The position numbers were made by a program, and so were the translations under genes. This document shows positions 52,027 through 60,315 of a stretch of 64,000 bases of DNA, piece after piece (the stretch's first letter is position 1; the number at the start of each line of letters is the position of its first letter). Location of the stretch: assembly GCF_009649735.1 (NCBI RefSeq), contig NZ_WJNH01000007.1, positions 1 to 64,000 of the forward strand. Direction: 5' to 3'. The notes under the pieces were generated by a model, which saw nothing but the letters and a program-made list of their open reading frames with translations, was not told the DNA's origin and did not search any database. This DNA comes from Salinibacillus xinjiangensis. GTDB lineage: Bacteria; Bacillota; Bacilli; Bacillales; Alkalibacillaceae.

Positions 52027-53067
52027 ATGTTTAAAAAGCTTAATAGCTTACGGTTTCGGTTTGTACGAGCACAGTTTCAAACAATATACTTCTCATTATT
52101 AGTCATGGCGTTTCTATTCTTTTTTACGTACTCCGTATTTAAACCTACTTGGCTTACGTTAAATGCTATTTTTATGGCTATTATTTTAATCATTGTAGTT
52201 ATGACTCCTGTAGCTATTTATGTTAGTTTCCACGATGCGAGTCATTTAAAGGAACGTATTGATGGCATTTCCATCCTCATTTCACACCTTGCTAAAGGAA
52301 AGTATTCTGCACGAATCTATGACAAGGAATATGGAGATGAAATTAGCCATATCGTCAAGGAGTTAAATGAGCTGGCGGAAAAAATGCAAAACCAGGTAAA
52401 ATCACTACAACGGATGGCTGATGAGAAAAACGATTTTGCTAAAGAAGCTCATAAAGTCGCTACAATGGAGGAACGACAACGATTAGCCCGCGACTTGCAT
52501 GATGCAGTAAGCCAGCAGTTATTCGCCCTAACGATGATGTCGCAAGCCACGGTCAAACTATTAGACAAAAATCCAGATAAGGCCAAAAGCCAAATGAAGG
52601 AAATTGCTCAAATGGCCCTTCAAGCTCAGACAGAAATGCGGGCTCTTTTACTGCATCTGCGTCCTGTTCATTTATCAGGTGAATCTTTGAAAAGCGGTGT
52701 GTACAAGTTGATAGACGAGCTTAAAGAGCGCTGCCAAATTGCATTTCAGCTTGAGGTTGAGGAAGTTACAAACCTATCCAGTGCATCAGAAGAACAGCTG
52801 TTTCGTATGATTCAAGAAATCCTTTCAAACATTCTCAGGCATGCCAACGCCTCTAATGTTTTAATTGAACTAATAGAAAAGGAAGAGGAAGTATACTTAC
52901 ATATTAAGGATGATGGTGTCGGCTTTCAAGTTAATGAAAAAATGGACAACAAAACCTCCTACGGTTTAAAAACCATCAAGGAGCGTGCCGAGGAGCTTGG
53001 TGGGACATTTGTAGTGAGGTCTAAAGAGGGAGAAGGTACATATATTATTATACGAATTCCGTTATAG
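52027..53067 (+). CDS. liaS: LiaS, envelope-stress histidine kinase
   Basis: A 346-residue kinase with two membrane segments (about 18-40 and 48-68), almost no loop between them, a HAMP domain, and a HisKA_3 core: ERQRLARDLHDAVSQQLFAL with phosphorylated His158; HATPase has NILRHANASN, DDGVGF and YGLKTIKERAEELGG. An intramembrane-sensing kinase, it phosphorylates LiaR. Confidence 0.92.
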   Translation: MFKKLNSLRFRFVRAQFQTIYFSLLVMAFLFFFTYSVFKPTWLTLNAIFMAIILIIVVMTPVAIYVSFHDASHLKERIDGISILISHLAKGKYSARIYDKEYGDEISHIVKELNELAEKMQNQVKSLQRMADEKNDFAKEAHKVATMEERQRLARDLHDAVSQQLFALTMMSQATVKLLDKNPDKAKSQMKEIAQMALQAQTEMRALLLHLRPVHLSGESLKSGVYKLIDELKERCQIAFQLEVEEVTNLSSASEEQLFRMIQEILSNILRHANASNVLIELIEKEEEVYLHIKDDGVGFQVNEKMDNKTSYGLKTIKERAEELGGTFVVRSKEGEGTYIIIRIPL

Positions 53068-53077
53068 GGGGAAAATT

Positions 53078-53722
53078 ATGGGGAGTCCGATACGAGTTGT
53101 GGTTGTGGATGACCATGAAGTCGTTCGCAAGGGAATTGTCACCTATTTACTAACAGAGGACGACTTAGACGTCGTTGGTGAGGCTTCTAGTGGAAATGAA
53201 GGAGCTGAACTGATTAAAAAAGAAAAACCTGACGTTGTGCTAATGGATTTAATGATGGAGAATGGTAATGGCATTGATGCTACGAAAAAAGTGATGTCGT
53301 TTTTACCAGCATGTAAGATTATTATTTTGACAAGCTATTATGATGACGAGAAGGTATTTCCTGCTCTTGAGGCGGGGGCATTCAGCTATATGTTAAAAAC
53401 ATCATCAGCCGATGAAATAGTAGATGCTATTAAAAAGGCTGTGCGTGGAGAAAATGTAATCGAATCAAAGGTTGCAAGTAAAATGATGAACCGTTTCCGA
53501 CAGCATGATGTGAGTCCACATGATGAGCTGACAGAACGAGAGCTGGAAGTGCTCGTTTGTATCGGGAATGGGCTAACCAATCAAGAGATTAGTGAGAAAT
53601 TATATATTGGAATTAAAACAGTGAAAACGCATGTGAGCAACATCTTAAGTAAGTTGGATGTTCAAGACCGTACTCAGGCTGCGGTTTATGCGCATCGAAA
53701 TGGAGTTATGAAAGAGTCGTAA
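53078..53722 (+). CDS. liaR: LiaR, NarL-type response regulator
   Basis: A 214-residue regulator: receiver with DDHE acidic pocket and phosphorylated Asp57 (VVLMDLMMENGNG), and a LuxR-type HTH (LTERELEVLVCIGNGLTNQEISEKLYIGIKTVKTHVSNIL). Partner of LiaS. In B. subtilis its main target is liaIH, which is not in this window. The gene ends in a terminator. Confidence 0.93.
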   Translation: MGSPIRVVVVDDHEVVRKGIVTYLLTEDDLDVVGEASSGNEGAELIKKEKPDVVLMDLMMENGNGIDATKKVMSFLPACKIIILTSYYDDEKVFPALEAGAFSYMLKTSSADEIVDAIKKAVRGENVIESKVASKMMNRFRQHDVSPHDELTERELEVLVCIGNGLTNQEISEKLYIGIKTVKTHVSNILSKLDVQDRTQAAVYAHRNGVMKES

Positions 53723-53740
53723 AGTAGTCAAGGTAAGAGC

Positions 53741-53790
53741 AGCCACCTAATGTTGGGATGGAGTGATCCTGGTAATAGGTGGCTTTTTTG
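53741..53790 (+). terminator. Terminator of liaFSR
   Basis: AGCCACCTA / TAGGTGGCT stem around a 26-base loop, followed by six T. Confidence 0.78.
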
Positions 53791-53811
53791 TGTTGGTTTG
53801 AGGCTGATTCT

Positions 53812-54068
53812 GACTTGATTATGTGCAAGTGACAGGAATCGTGCATAATTTGACCGGATGCTGGAGGTTGGGATCGGATTCAATAAGTTTTAGACGGGAT
53901 TCTTTTAGAATATGACTGATTTCACAGGGGAAGTGACCGAATCCCAAAATCTCCACCACTCCCAATAAATGGACAGATTGAATAATAGAATAATAGACGT
54001 GATAAAATAGCCTTTAGACGGAATTAAATAATCAAGTGACCGAATTCAATCAACAACTGACCGAATCG
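53812..54068. repeat. 21-bp-phased GACnGAAT array, 12 units
   Basis: GAC (once GAT), mostly followed by nGGAT, nGAAT or nGATT, starts at 53812, 53831, 53852, 53872, 53893, 53914, 53935, 53972, 53997, 54017, 54038 and 54059. Nine of eleven intervals are 19-21 bp; a disturbed zone lies at 53940-53997. It lies between the liaFSR terminator and lytS. Sequence between motifs is not conserved. Confidence 0.78.
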
Positions 54069-54143
54069 GTTAAACACATGTTTGATAGAAATAACCAAAA
54101 TCCACATAATAATTTTAACAGTGTACAATAAGGGGATTCATCG

Positions 54144-55877
54144 ATGATTTATTTACTTTTTACTATGCTAGAACGTGTTGGTATAATCGTTTCCATTGCT
54201 TTTGTTCTTACACGTTTGCGTTTTTTTCAGGATATGTTTTATCAAAATGAATTGCGTAAGAGACAGCAAATCACAGCGCTCCTGTTCTTCGGGCTTTTTG
54301 GAATCATTGGAACTTATTCTGGCCTAACGTTGAATATGGATACGCTTGATTTTAATCGAGGAGCGGTTCATTTGGCTGAGGATGAGGCCATTGTCAATTC
54401 TCGGGTCATTGGTGTTGTGTTGGCTGGATTGCTAGGTGGTTATAAGGTTGGGATTGGTGCAGGTTTAATTGCTAGCATTCATCGTTTCTTTCTAGGTGGA
54501 TTTACCGCATTTGCATGTGGAATTGCTACCGTCATCGCAGGGATTCTAGCTGGCCTTTTTCACCGCAAAAACAGACATGTACGACTTTCGAGTGCATTTC
54601 TAGTTGGTCTATTAGCAGAATTGATACAAATGCTGGTGATATTAGGAGTTGCGAAACCATTTGAAGAAGCATTGAATCTTGTAGAAGTGATTGGGATTCC
54701 GATGATGTTAGCGAATGGAGTGGGGGCTGCGCTGTTTCTCTTAATCATTAAAAATGTTGTTAGTGAAAAAGAAAAGGCAGGAGCTTTTCAGGCGCAAAAA
54801 ACCTTGCGAATCGCTGACCAAACTCTGGCCTATTTACGTACGGGAATGACCAATTATACAGCTAGAAATGTGTGCGAAATTTTATATAATGAGTTAAAAC
54901 CAAGTGCGGTCGCGATGACCAATAGAACCCGTATTCTAGCTCATGTTGGAATGGCTGATGATCATCACAAGGAAAATAGCCCGCTGCAAACAGAAATTAC
55001 TAAAACTGTAATACAAACAGGGGAGCTAGTCGTTGCAAACGATGAAACCATCCATTGTGTTAACGAGCACTGCCCACTAGGAGCAGCAGTGGTGGCTCCT
55101 CTGAAGCAAAGGGGTGAGACAATCGGAACACTAAAATTTTACTTTCAATCTAAAAAAGAAATTACGGGTGTAATAATTGAACTCATTTCTGGCTTAAGTG
55201 TGCTGCTAAGCAACCAATTAGAGGTGGCAGAGGCAGACCGGGCTCATAAGCTAGTAAAGGATGCTGAAATTAAAGCATTACAGGCACAAATTAGCCCACA
55301 TTTTTTATTCAATTCCATTAATACCATTGTATCTTTGATTCGAATTGATCCGAAAAAGGCAAGGAAATTATTAATTTCTCTTTCTCAATTTTTGCGGCAA
55401 AATTTATCCCATACAACCGCTGAACTCACATCGTTGCAGCAGGAGCTAACCCACGTGAAGGCTTATCTTGAAATTGAGCAAGCAAGGTTTGTGGACAGGC
55501 TACACATTGATTATGACGTTGATGAAGGAGTTCTATTTAAAAAGCTTCCACCGTTAACCTTACAGCCGATTGTAGAAAATGCAATTAAGCACGGGTTTAA
55601 GGATAAGGAGCAGGATTGCATCATAAAAATTTCGATTATAGACGCGGACTCAAAAATACAAATATCGGTGGAGGATAACGGGAAAGGCATCCGTTCTGAG
55701 CAAATTGAGAAAATAGGAGTCAAACAATTGGATTCTGAGAAAGGGACTGGCCTTGGACTATACAATGTGAACCAGCGTTTAATCCTAAAGTTTGGAAAAG
55801 CCTCAAGCTTACACGTGGAAAGTGAGCCTTTAAAAGGAACACAAATCTCATTTTTCATTCCGAAAATGGAGGAGTAA
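54144..55877 (+). CDS. lytS: LytS-type sensor histidine kinase
   Basis: A 577-residue kinase: 5TMR-LYT membrane domain (1-200, with GLTLNMDTLDFNRGAVHLAEDEAIVNSRVIGVVLAGLLGG), GAF domain (about 215-350), His_kinase core with QAQISPHFLFNSINTI (His about 387) and HATPase (VENAIKHG, DNGKGI). It pairs with LytT 2 bp downstream; by analogy with LytSR and BtsSR it probably senses extracellular pyruvate or a related signal and controls cstA. Confidence 0.9.
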   Translation: MIYLLFTMLERVGIIVSIAFVLTRLRFFQDMFYQNELRKRQQITALLFFGLFGIIGTYSGLTLNMDTLDFNRGAVHLAEDEAIVNSRVIGVVLAGLLGGYKVGIGAGLIASIHRFFLGGFTAFACGIATVIAGILAGLFHRKNRHVRLSSAFLVGLLAELIQMLVILGVAKPFEEALNLVEVIGIPMMLANGVGAALFLLIIKNVVSEKEKAGAFQAQKTLRIADQTLAYLRTGMTNYTARNVCEILYNELKPSAVAMTNRTRILAHVGMADDHHKENSPLQTEITKTVIQTGELVVANDETIHCVNEHCPLGAAVVAPLKQRGETIGTLKFYFQSKKEITGVIIELISGLSVLLSNQLEVAEADRAHKLVKDAEIKALQAQISPHFLFNSINTIVSLIRIDPKKARKLLISLSQFLRQNLSHTTAELTSLQQELTHVKAYLEIEQARFVDRLHIDYDVDEGVLFKKLPPLTLQPIVENAIKHGFKDKEQDCIIKISIIDADSKIQISVEDNGKGIRSEQIEKIGVKQLDSEKGTGLGLYNVNQRLILKFGKASSLHVESEPLKGTQISFFIPKMEE

Positions 55878-55879
55878 TT

Positions 55880-56620
55880 ATGGAACAAACAGAAAAAATT
55901 CAGACCTTAATTGTAGATGATGAGCATTATGCTCGTGAAGAATTAAAGCACTTATTAGGAGAGTTTTCCTCTATAAAAATTGTGGGTGTAGCGGAAACAG
56001 GTGAAGGGGCTGTGATGCAAGCTCTTAAGCTACAGCCTGATGTTGTCTTTTTAGATATTGAGATGCCTAAAATGAACGGAATGGAAGCAGCCCAGTCGTT
56101 GAGGGAATTGAAAAAAGTCCCGCTGATTGTTTTTTCGACTGCCTATCCGGAATTTGCTGCTGAGGCGTTTCGTTATGAGGCGCTTGATTATTTGTTAAAG
56201 CCATATGATGAAGACCAGCTACAACAGACCGTAGAACGAATTGAAAAACAGCTCTTCACCCCGGATGCTAGGGAGAGGAGTTTGCCTTCTTCCGGGAAAT
56301 TAGCCGTTGAACGCGAGGGGGAAATTGTGTACATCAAACCAGCTAATATTTTGTATATCTATCGGAAGGAGAAGGTGTCCAAAATTATTACCACCAATGG
56401 CGAATTTGAAAGCAAGACGCCTTTGAAGGAACTAGAAAATCGCTTAGCTCCTTTTTCATTTTTTCGAATCCATAAAAGCTATGTTGTTAATTTAGATCAC
56501 ATCACAAGGCTAACTCCATGGTTCAATGGGGCATATCAGCTGGAAGTAACTGGGGGAGAGGAGAAGCTTTCTGTCAGTCGGAACTATGTAAAGACGCTTC
56601 GGGAGCGGTTAGAATTATAG
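55880..56620 (+). CDS. lytT: LytT-type response regulator (LytTR DNA-binding domain)
   Basis: A 246-residue regulator: receiver with DDE pocket and Asp59 (VVFLDIEMPKMNG), and a LytTR domain (about 140-245: KLAVEREGEIVYIKPANILYIYREKE-like start, FFRIHKSYVVNLDHI). The gene is coupled to lytS and lies 157 bp upstream of cstA, its likely target. Confidence 0.9.
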   Translation: MEQTEKIQTLIVDDEHYAREELKHLLGEFSSIKIVGVAETGEGAVMQALKLQPDVVFLDIEMPKMNGMEAAQSLRELKKVPLIVFSTAYPEFAAEAFRYEALDYLLKPYDEDQLQQTVERIEKQLFTPDARERSLPSSGKLAVEREGEIVYIKPANILYIYRKEKVSKIITTNGEFESKTPLKELENRLAPFSFFRIHKSYVVNLDHITRLTPWFNGAYQLEVTGGEEKLSVSRNYVKTLRERLEL

Positions 56621-56740
56621 TTCGCTCCCTATCCCCAACTCTAAACCACACGTAAATCTTTAAAACCTACCTTTCAATTCCATTTTTCGACATGATACAA
56701 CCAAAATTCACAAAAACGTCAAATCCTATCTTATAATCTA

Positions 56741-56754
56741 TGTAAACGCATTCA
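56741..56754 (+). promoter_or_regulatory. cre box (CcpA) at the cstA promoter
   Basis: The 14-mer TGTAAACGCATTCA matches the cre consensus TGWAANCGNTNWCA except at one position. It begins four bases after a TATAAT at 56732-56737, so CcpA binding would cover the transcription start. CcpA control of cstA is known in B. subtilis. Confidence 0.7.
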
Positions 56755-56777
56755 ATTTACCTCAAGGGGGTTACTTC

Positions 56778-58229
56778 ATGTATACTTTTATTGCTGGTAT
56801 TATTCTATTAATTATAGGTTATTTTACTTATGGTAAGTTTGTTGAAAAAATGTTTGGCGTCAATGAAAATAGATCGACACCTGCTTACACGAACCAAGAT
56901 GGTGTTGATTATTTACCAATGAATTCACGCAAAAATTCATTAATTCAACTTTTAAATATCGCAGGAGTGGGTCCGATCTTTGGCCCGATTATGGGAGCGC
57001 TTTACGGACCTGTTGCCTTTTTATGGATCGTGTTCGGGTGTATTTTTGCTGGTGCCGTTCATGATTATTTGACCGGGATGATTTCCATTCGAAATCGCGG
57101 AGCTCATTTACCTGAATTAGCTGGTAAGTTTTTAGGCAAGGTCATGAAGCATGTGGTCAACGCATTTGCTATTTTACTTTTAGTTTTAGTTGGAACCGTT
57201 TTCGTCACATCACCAGCTGCCCTACTACATGACTTAATGGGTGGATGGTCAACAATGGGACTTATCGTAGGTGCAATATTCCTTTATTATATATTTGCAA
57301 CCTTACTGCCTATAGATAAGATTATTGGTCGTTTTTACCCAATTTTCGGGGCATTGCTACTCATTAGTGCGATTGGTATTGGAATCAGCCTAGTAGTCAC
57401 TGGCGCACCAATTCCTGAACTCTCATTAACAAATTTACATCCTGATAATGCACCGATTTTCCCATTACTATTCTTAACCATCTCTTGTGGAGCATTATCT
57501 GGTTTCCATGCAACACAAACACCAATTATTTCTCGTACAACACAGGCTGAAAAGCAAGGACGTAAGATTTTCTACGGTATGATGATTGCTGAAGGTGTTA
57601 TTGCGATGATTTGGGCAGCTGCCGCTATGAGCTTATTCAATGGTTCAACAGGACTAAACGAATTAATTGCAAATGGTGGGGCCGCTGCAGTTGTTAGTGA
57701 GGCGTCTACTCTAATGCTTGGTGCTGTTGGTGGTACCCTTGCTGTGATTGGTGTAATTGTGCTTCCAATCACATCAGGAGATACAGCCTTCCGTAGTGCT
57801 CGGATGATCATTGCTGATTATGTTAGTTTCTCACAGAAGAAAATCGTCAATCGTTTATGGATTGCAGTTCCGTTGTTTGCGATTTCCTTTGCATTAACCA
57901 AAATTGATTTCGAATTGCTATGGCGTTACTTCTCATGGGCTAACCAGTCCACGGCTGTCATTGCCTTGTTTGTCGGGGCCATGTACCTGTATATTGCAAA
58001 GAAAAATTACTGGATTCCGTTAATTCCAGGTATGTTTATGCTTATGGCAACGACAACATACATTTTGAATGCACCAATAGGATTCGGAATAGAATTGAGC
58101 ACATCTTACGTGGGAGCAGCTATCATTTCCGCTATTCTAATCGCATTGTTCTTCTACGCTGCCAAAAAGAATCGCGCGAATAGCATTCCATTAGAGGATG
58201 ATGTTTCAGGATGGAATAAAGTAGCATAA
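56778..58229 (+). CDS. cstA: CstA-family carbon starvation/pyruvate transporter
   Basis: A 483-residue transporter with about thirteen membrane segments. VGPIFGPIMGALYGPVAFLWIVFGCIFAGAVHDYLTGMISIRNRG is the CstA hallmark and GFHATQTPIISRTTQAEKQG the second. It is shorter than the classical CstA of about 600-700 residues and lacks the long C-terminal part. CstA/BtsT proteins import pyruvate or peptides. Next to lytST and under a cre box, it fits a signal-induced, glucose-repressed importer. Confidence 0.88.
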   Translation: MYTFIAGIILLIIGYFTYGKFVEKMFGVNENRSTPAYTNQDGVDYLPMNSRKNSLIQLLNIAGVGPIFGPIMGALYGPVAFLWIVFGCIFAGAVHDYLTGMISIRNRGAHLPELAGKFLGKVMKHVVNAFAILLLVLVGTVFVTSPAALLHDLMGGWSTMGLIVGAIFLYYIFATLLPIDKIIGRFYPIFGALLLISAIGIGISLVVTGAPIPELSLTNLHPDNAPIFPLLFLTISCGALSGFHATQTPIISRTTQAEKQGRKIFYGMMIAEGVIAMIWAAAAMSLFNGSTGLNELIANGGAAAVVSEASTLMLGAVGGTLAVIGVIVLPITSGDTAFRSARMIIADYVSFSQKKIVNRLWIAVPLFAISFALTKIDFELLWRYFSWANQSTAVIALFVGAMYLYIAKKNYWIPLIPGMFMLMATTTYILNAPIGFGIELSTSYVGAAIISAILIALFFYAAKKNRANSIPLEDDVSGWNKVA

Positions 58230-58244
58230 TAGAGAAGGCTAGGG

Positions 58245-58273
58245 CAACGCATCTCAAAGGTGCGTTGTTTTTT
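58245..58273 (+). terminator. Terminator of cstA
   Basis: CAACGCA / TGCGTTG stem, nine-base loop, six T. Confidence 0.85.
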
Positions 58274-58297
58274 ATTTATGTGCTTACAATGGGGCAT

Positions 58298-58318
58298 GGG
58301 GGGGGGGGGGGGGGGGGG
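58298..58318. repeat. Poly-G tract, 21 bases
   Basis: Twenty-one G in a row between the cstA terminator and the GACnGAAT array. In an AT-rich genome this is exceptional. Its length is likely to vary between cells or be mis-called in sequencing. Confidence 0.9.
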
Positions 58319-58342
58319 CGGAGCGGAATTATGTGTGGTTTC

Positions 58343-58630
58343 GACTGTATTACGAGAATCCTGACGGAATTATAAAGTGATCTGGCATGAATATCATATG
58401 GTGACAGAAAGAAGGTGATAAGTGACAGGAAAAGAAGCGAAGTTGACGTGAATAGAAGCGAACCCAACAGGTTAATCGACAAAACTAACTGATATAATTA
58501 CAAAAGTCGATCGAATGCCATCCTGGTGAAGATACAATAACAAGAAATGTGAGCAATATGACGGGATTCCTATTGTAACTGACAGAATAAACTAGTTAAC
58601 TGAACGAATTCAAGCAAAACTAACAGGATC
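58343..58630. repeat. 21-bp-phased GACnGAAT array, about 14 units
   Basis: GAC, AAC or GAT, mostly followed by a GAAT-like word, starts at 58343, 58363, 58384, 58403, 58424, 58445, 58466, 58487, 58509, 58530, 58551 (weak), then 58560, 58581, 58602 and 58622. Nearly all intervals are 19-22 bp, with one phase jump near 58551-58560. It lies between the poly-G tract and bdbC. Confidence 0.72.
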
Positions 58631-58745
58631 TCCCACTCTAACCCGCAAAGCAAGAAACTCTTCTATTGAAAATAAACATGGTATGATAAGATAGAATAAA
58701 AATTCTTACAATAGACTGAAAGATTAACATGTGAGGAGTTCTGCC

Positions 58746-59171
58746 ATGACAGTAAATAAAACGATTGAAAATTTACTTCTTATCATGTGGGGAGTAGCTT
58801 TTATTGCAACATGTGGAAGTTTATTTTACTCTGAAATTATGCATTATGAGCCTTGCAAATTATGTTGGTTTCAACGGATTCTAATGTATCCTTTGGTTAT
58901 CATTTTAGGTACGGCTATAGCGAAAAAGAACCTACATATGGCATGGCCGGGATTCATTCTTAGTTTAATTGGTGCACCACTGGCGTTATATCATTACATC
59001 GTACAAAAAGTAGAAAGTGCATCTACAGGCGACTTTTGTGGTCAGGTATCCTGCACAGCTGAGTATGTGAACTATTTTGGTTTTGTTACTATTCCGTTTA
59101 TGTCCTTTGTCGCATTTACAGCCATTCTCATTATGTATATGGTTATATTGGTGAAAGGTAAGGAGAGATAA
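58746..59171 (+). CDS. bdbC: BdbC, DsbB-like disulfide oxidoreductase
   Basis: A 141-residue protein with four membrane segments. CKLCWFQRILMYP (CxxC, residues about 38-41) is the DsbB quinone-linked pair, and a second cysteine pair lies in the outer loop (DFCGQVSCTAEY). It reoxidises an extracytoplasmic thiol oxidase and passes electrons to quinone. GAGGAG lies before the ATG. Only 2 bp separate it from the thioredoxin-like gene. Needed in related bacteria for competence and disulfide-bonded peptides. Confidence 0.9.
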   Translation: MTVNKTIENLLLIMWGVAFIATCGSLFYSEIMHYEPCKLCWFQRILMYPLVIILGTAIAKKNLHMAWPGFILSLIGAPLALYHYIVQKVESASTGDFCGQVSCTAEYVNYFGFVTIPFMSFVAFTAILIMYMVILVKGKER

Positions 59172-59173
59172 TT

Positions 59174-59584
59174 ATGAAAAAGCTAATCATCTTTGGAGCA
59201 GTCATTGTGGTTTTGTTTGGAGCTTTGATTTTTGTGGTTCAGTATCAAAAAAATCAGGATGCGGATTTGTACAATAACCAAATCACACCTGGTGAATTGC
59301 AGCTGTCATTAGATGAAGGGGAAAATAAAACGATTTATTTTTACAGTCCTGAATGTTCACACTGCCAAAAGGCTACTCCAGTGGTTGTACCGCTAACAGA
59401 GGAATTAGGTGTGAATATGGAGAAAGTAAACGTTCTTGAATATGATGAAGCTTGGAATCAGTTTGATATTAAGGCAACACCAACCATTATTCATTATGAA
59501 AATGGGGAAGAGGCTGCACGCCTTGTTGGTGCTAAACCAGAAGAAGAATTTCGGGCATTTTTTAAAAATGAAGTTTTGAATTAA
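59174..59584 (+). CDS. Membrane-anchored thioredoxin-like protein, BdbC partner
   Basis: A 136-residue protein: N-terminal anchor (residues 3-22), then a thioredoxin fold with active site ECSHC (CxxC near residues 61-64) and the cis-proline loop KATPTIIHY. It is coupled to bdbC and is probably the thiol oxidase that BdbC reoxidises; it is not the usual BdbD, being shorter. It resembles BdbA in size. Confidence 0.85.
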   Translation: MKKLIIFGAVIVVLFGALIFVVQYQKNQDADLYNNQITPGELQLSLDEGENKTIYFYSPECSHCQKATPVVVPLTEELGVNMEKVNVLEYDEAWNQFDIKATPTIIHYENGEEAARLVGAKPEEEFRAFFKNEVLN

Positions 59585-59586
59585 AT

Positions 59587-59635
59587 AAAAAGCTAGACAG
59601 TTAGAAGCTCAGCTAACTGTCTAGCTTTTTTATTC
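59587..59635. terminator. Bidirectional terminator between the bdbC operon and hmoB
   Basis: A perfect 18-bp stem (59587-59604 with 59613-59630), eight-base loop, T tract. The hmoB stop codon begins inside it. Confidence 0.93.
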
Positions 59636-60133
59636 CCCTACTACCATGTGATATTGAGTAACATAAGAGTCGCCTGCACTATAGGATGGTTTTTCCTGTT
59701 TTTTTGCATCCTGCTGTTTATGGGCTTCCTTGAAGGAGAGAGAGTTTTTCCAAGAGATAAAGCTATCCTCATCTGCCCATTGACTAAGTACGATATAGGT
59801 ATTCCTTTGTTCAGGACGGAGAATACGTAGGGCTTGAAATCCAGGCATATCTTCAATTTTTCCACTGCGGTTTTTAAATCGATCCTCAAAAATAGGTCTG
59901 CCTTCGTCGGTGACCGGAATATGGTTCATCACTACAAAGCCTTCATCCTGCATTTCACCAACCATATCTACTGTTTCGTAAATACGTTCTTCCTCAAAGA
60001 CCTCGTCATTGTTCCCTTCATAATAGGCTAATCCACTAGTAACGTTTTGCATAACTTGAATATTGGCTTCGGGGTATTTTTGTTTGATTTTCAGTAAATA
60101 ATCTACGGTTCCACTCGTCATTAAGACCTTCAT
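59630..60133 (-). CDS. hmoB: HmoB-like haem-degrading monooxygenase
   Basis: A 167-residue protein with an ABM-type ferredoxin-like domain in residues 60-165 (MNHIPVTDEGRPIFEDRFKNRSGKIEDMPGFQALRILRP, YIVLSQWADEDSFISWKNSLSF). Family members of this length (HmoB, formerly YhgC) degrade haem and release iron. Next to pbpF and hemE as in B. subtilis. The ATG at 60133 follows AAGGAG. The catalytic Asn/His/Trp set should be checked against a structure. Confidence 0.82.
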   Translation of the reverse strand: MKVLMTSGTVDYLLKIKQKYPEANIQVMQNVTSGLAYYEGNNDEVFEEERIYETVDMVGEMQDEGFVVMNHIPVTDEGRPIFEDRFKNRSGKIEDMPGFQALRILRPEQRNTYIVLSQWADEDSFISWKNSLSFKEAHKQQDAKKQEKPSYSAGDSYVTQYHMVVGE

Positions 60134-60315
60134 ATGCCATGCTCCTTTCTCTTACTATTATATTCAGTTTCACATATTTTGTCCGAGGTAAACCTCCTTT
60201 TTCCATCATAGCCAAATTATCCCCAATTATAGACATTTTGTTATTAGATTCGACATTCTTATCGTATAATAAGAGTATAGTGTAAAATTTGCATCGGAAT
60301 AAGAGGTGCATGTCA

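Noticed and set aside
56686-56692. Spo0A box (TTCGACA) upstream of cstA
   Set aside because: A seven-base match is expected by chance in a window this size; no second site or other support.
60249-60255. Spo0A box (TTCGACA) upstream of pbpF
   Set aside because: Same reason; pbpF is forespore-expressed in B. subtilis, so direct Spo0A control is not expected.
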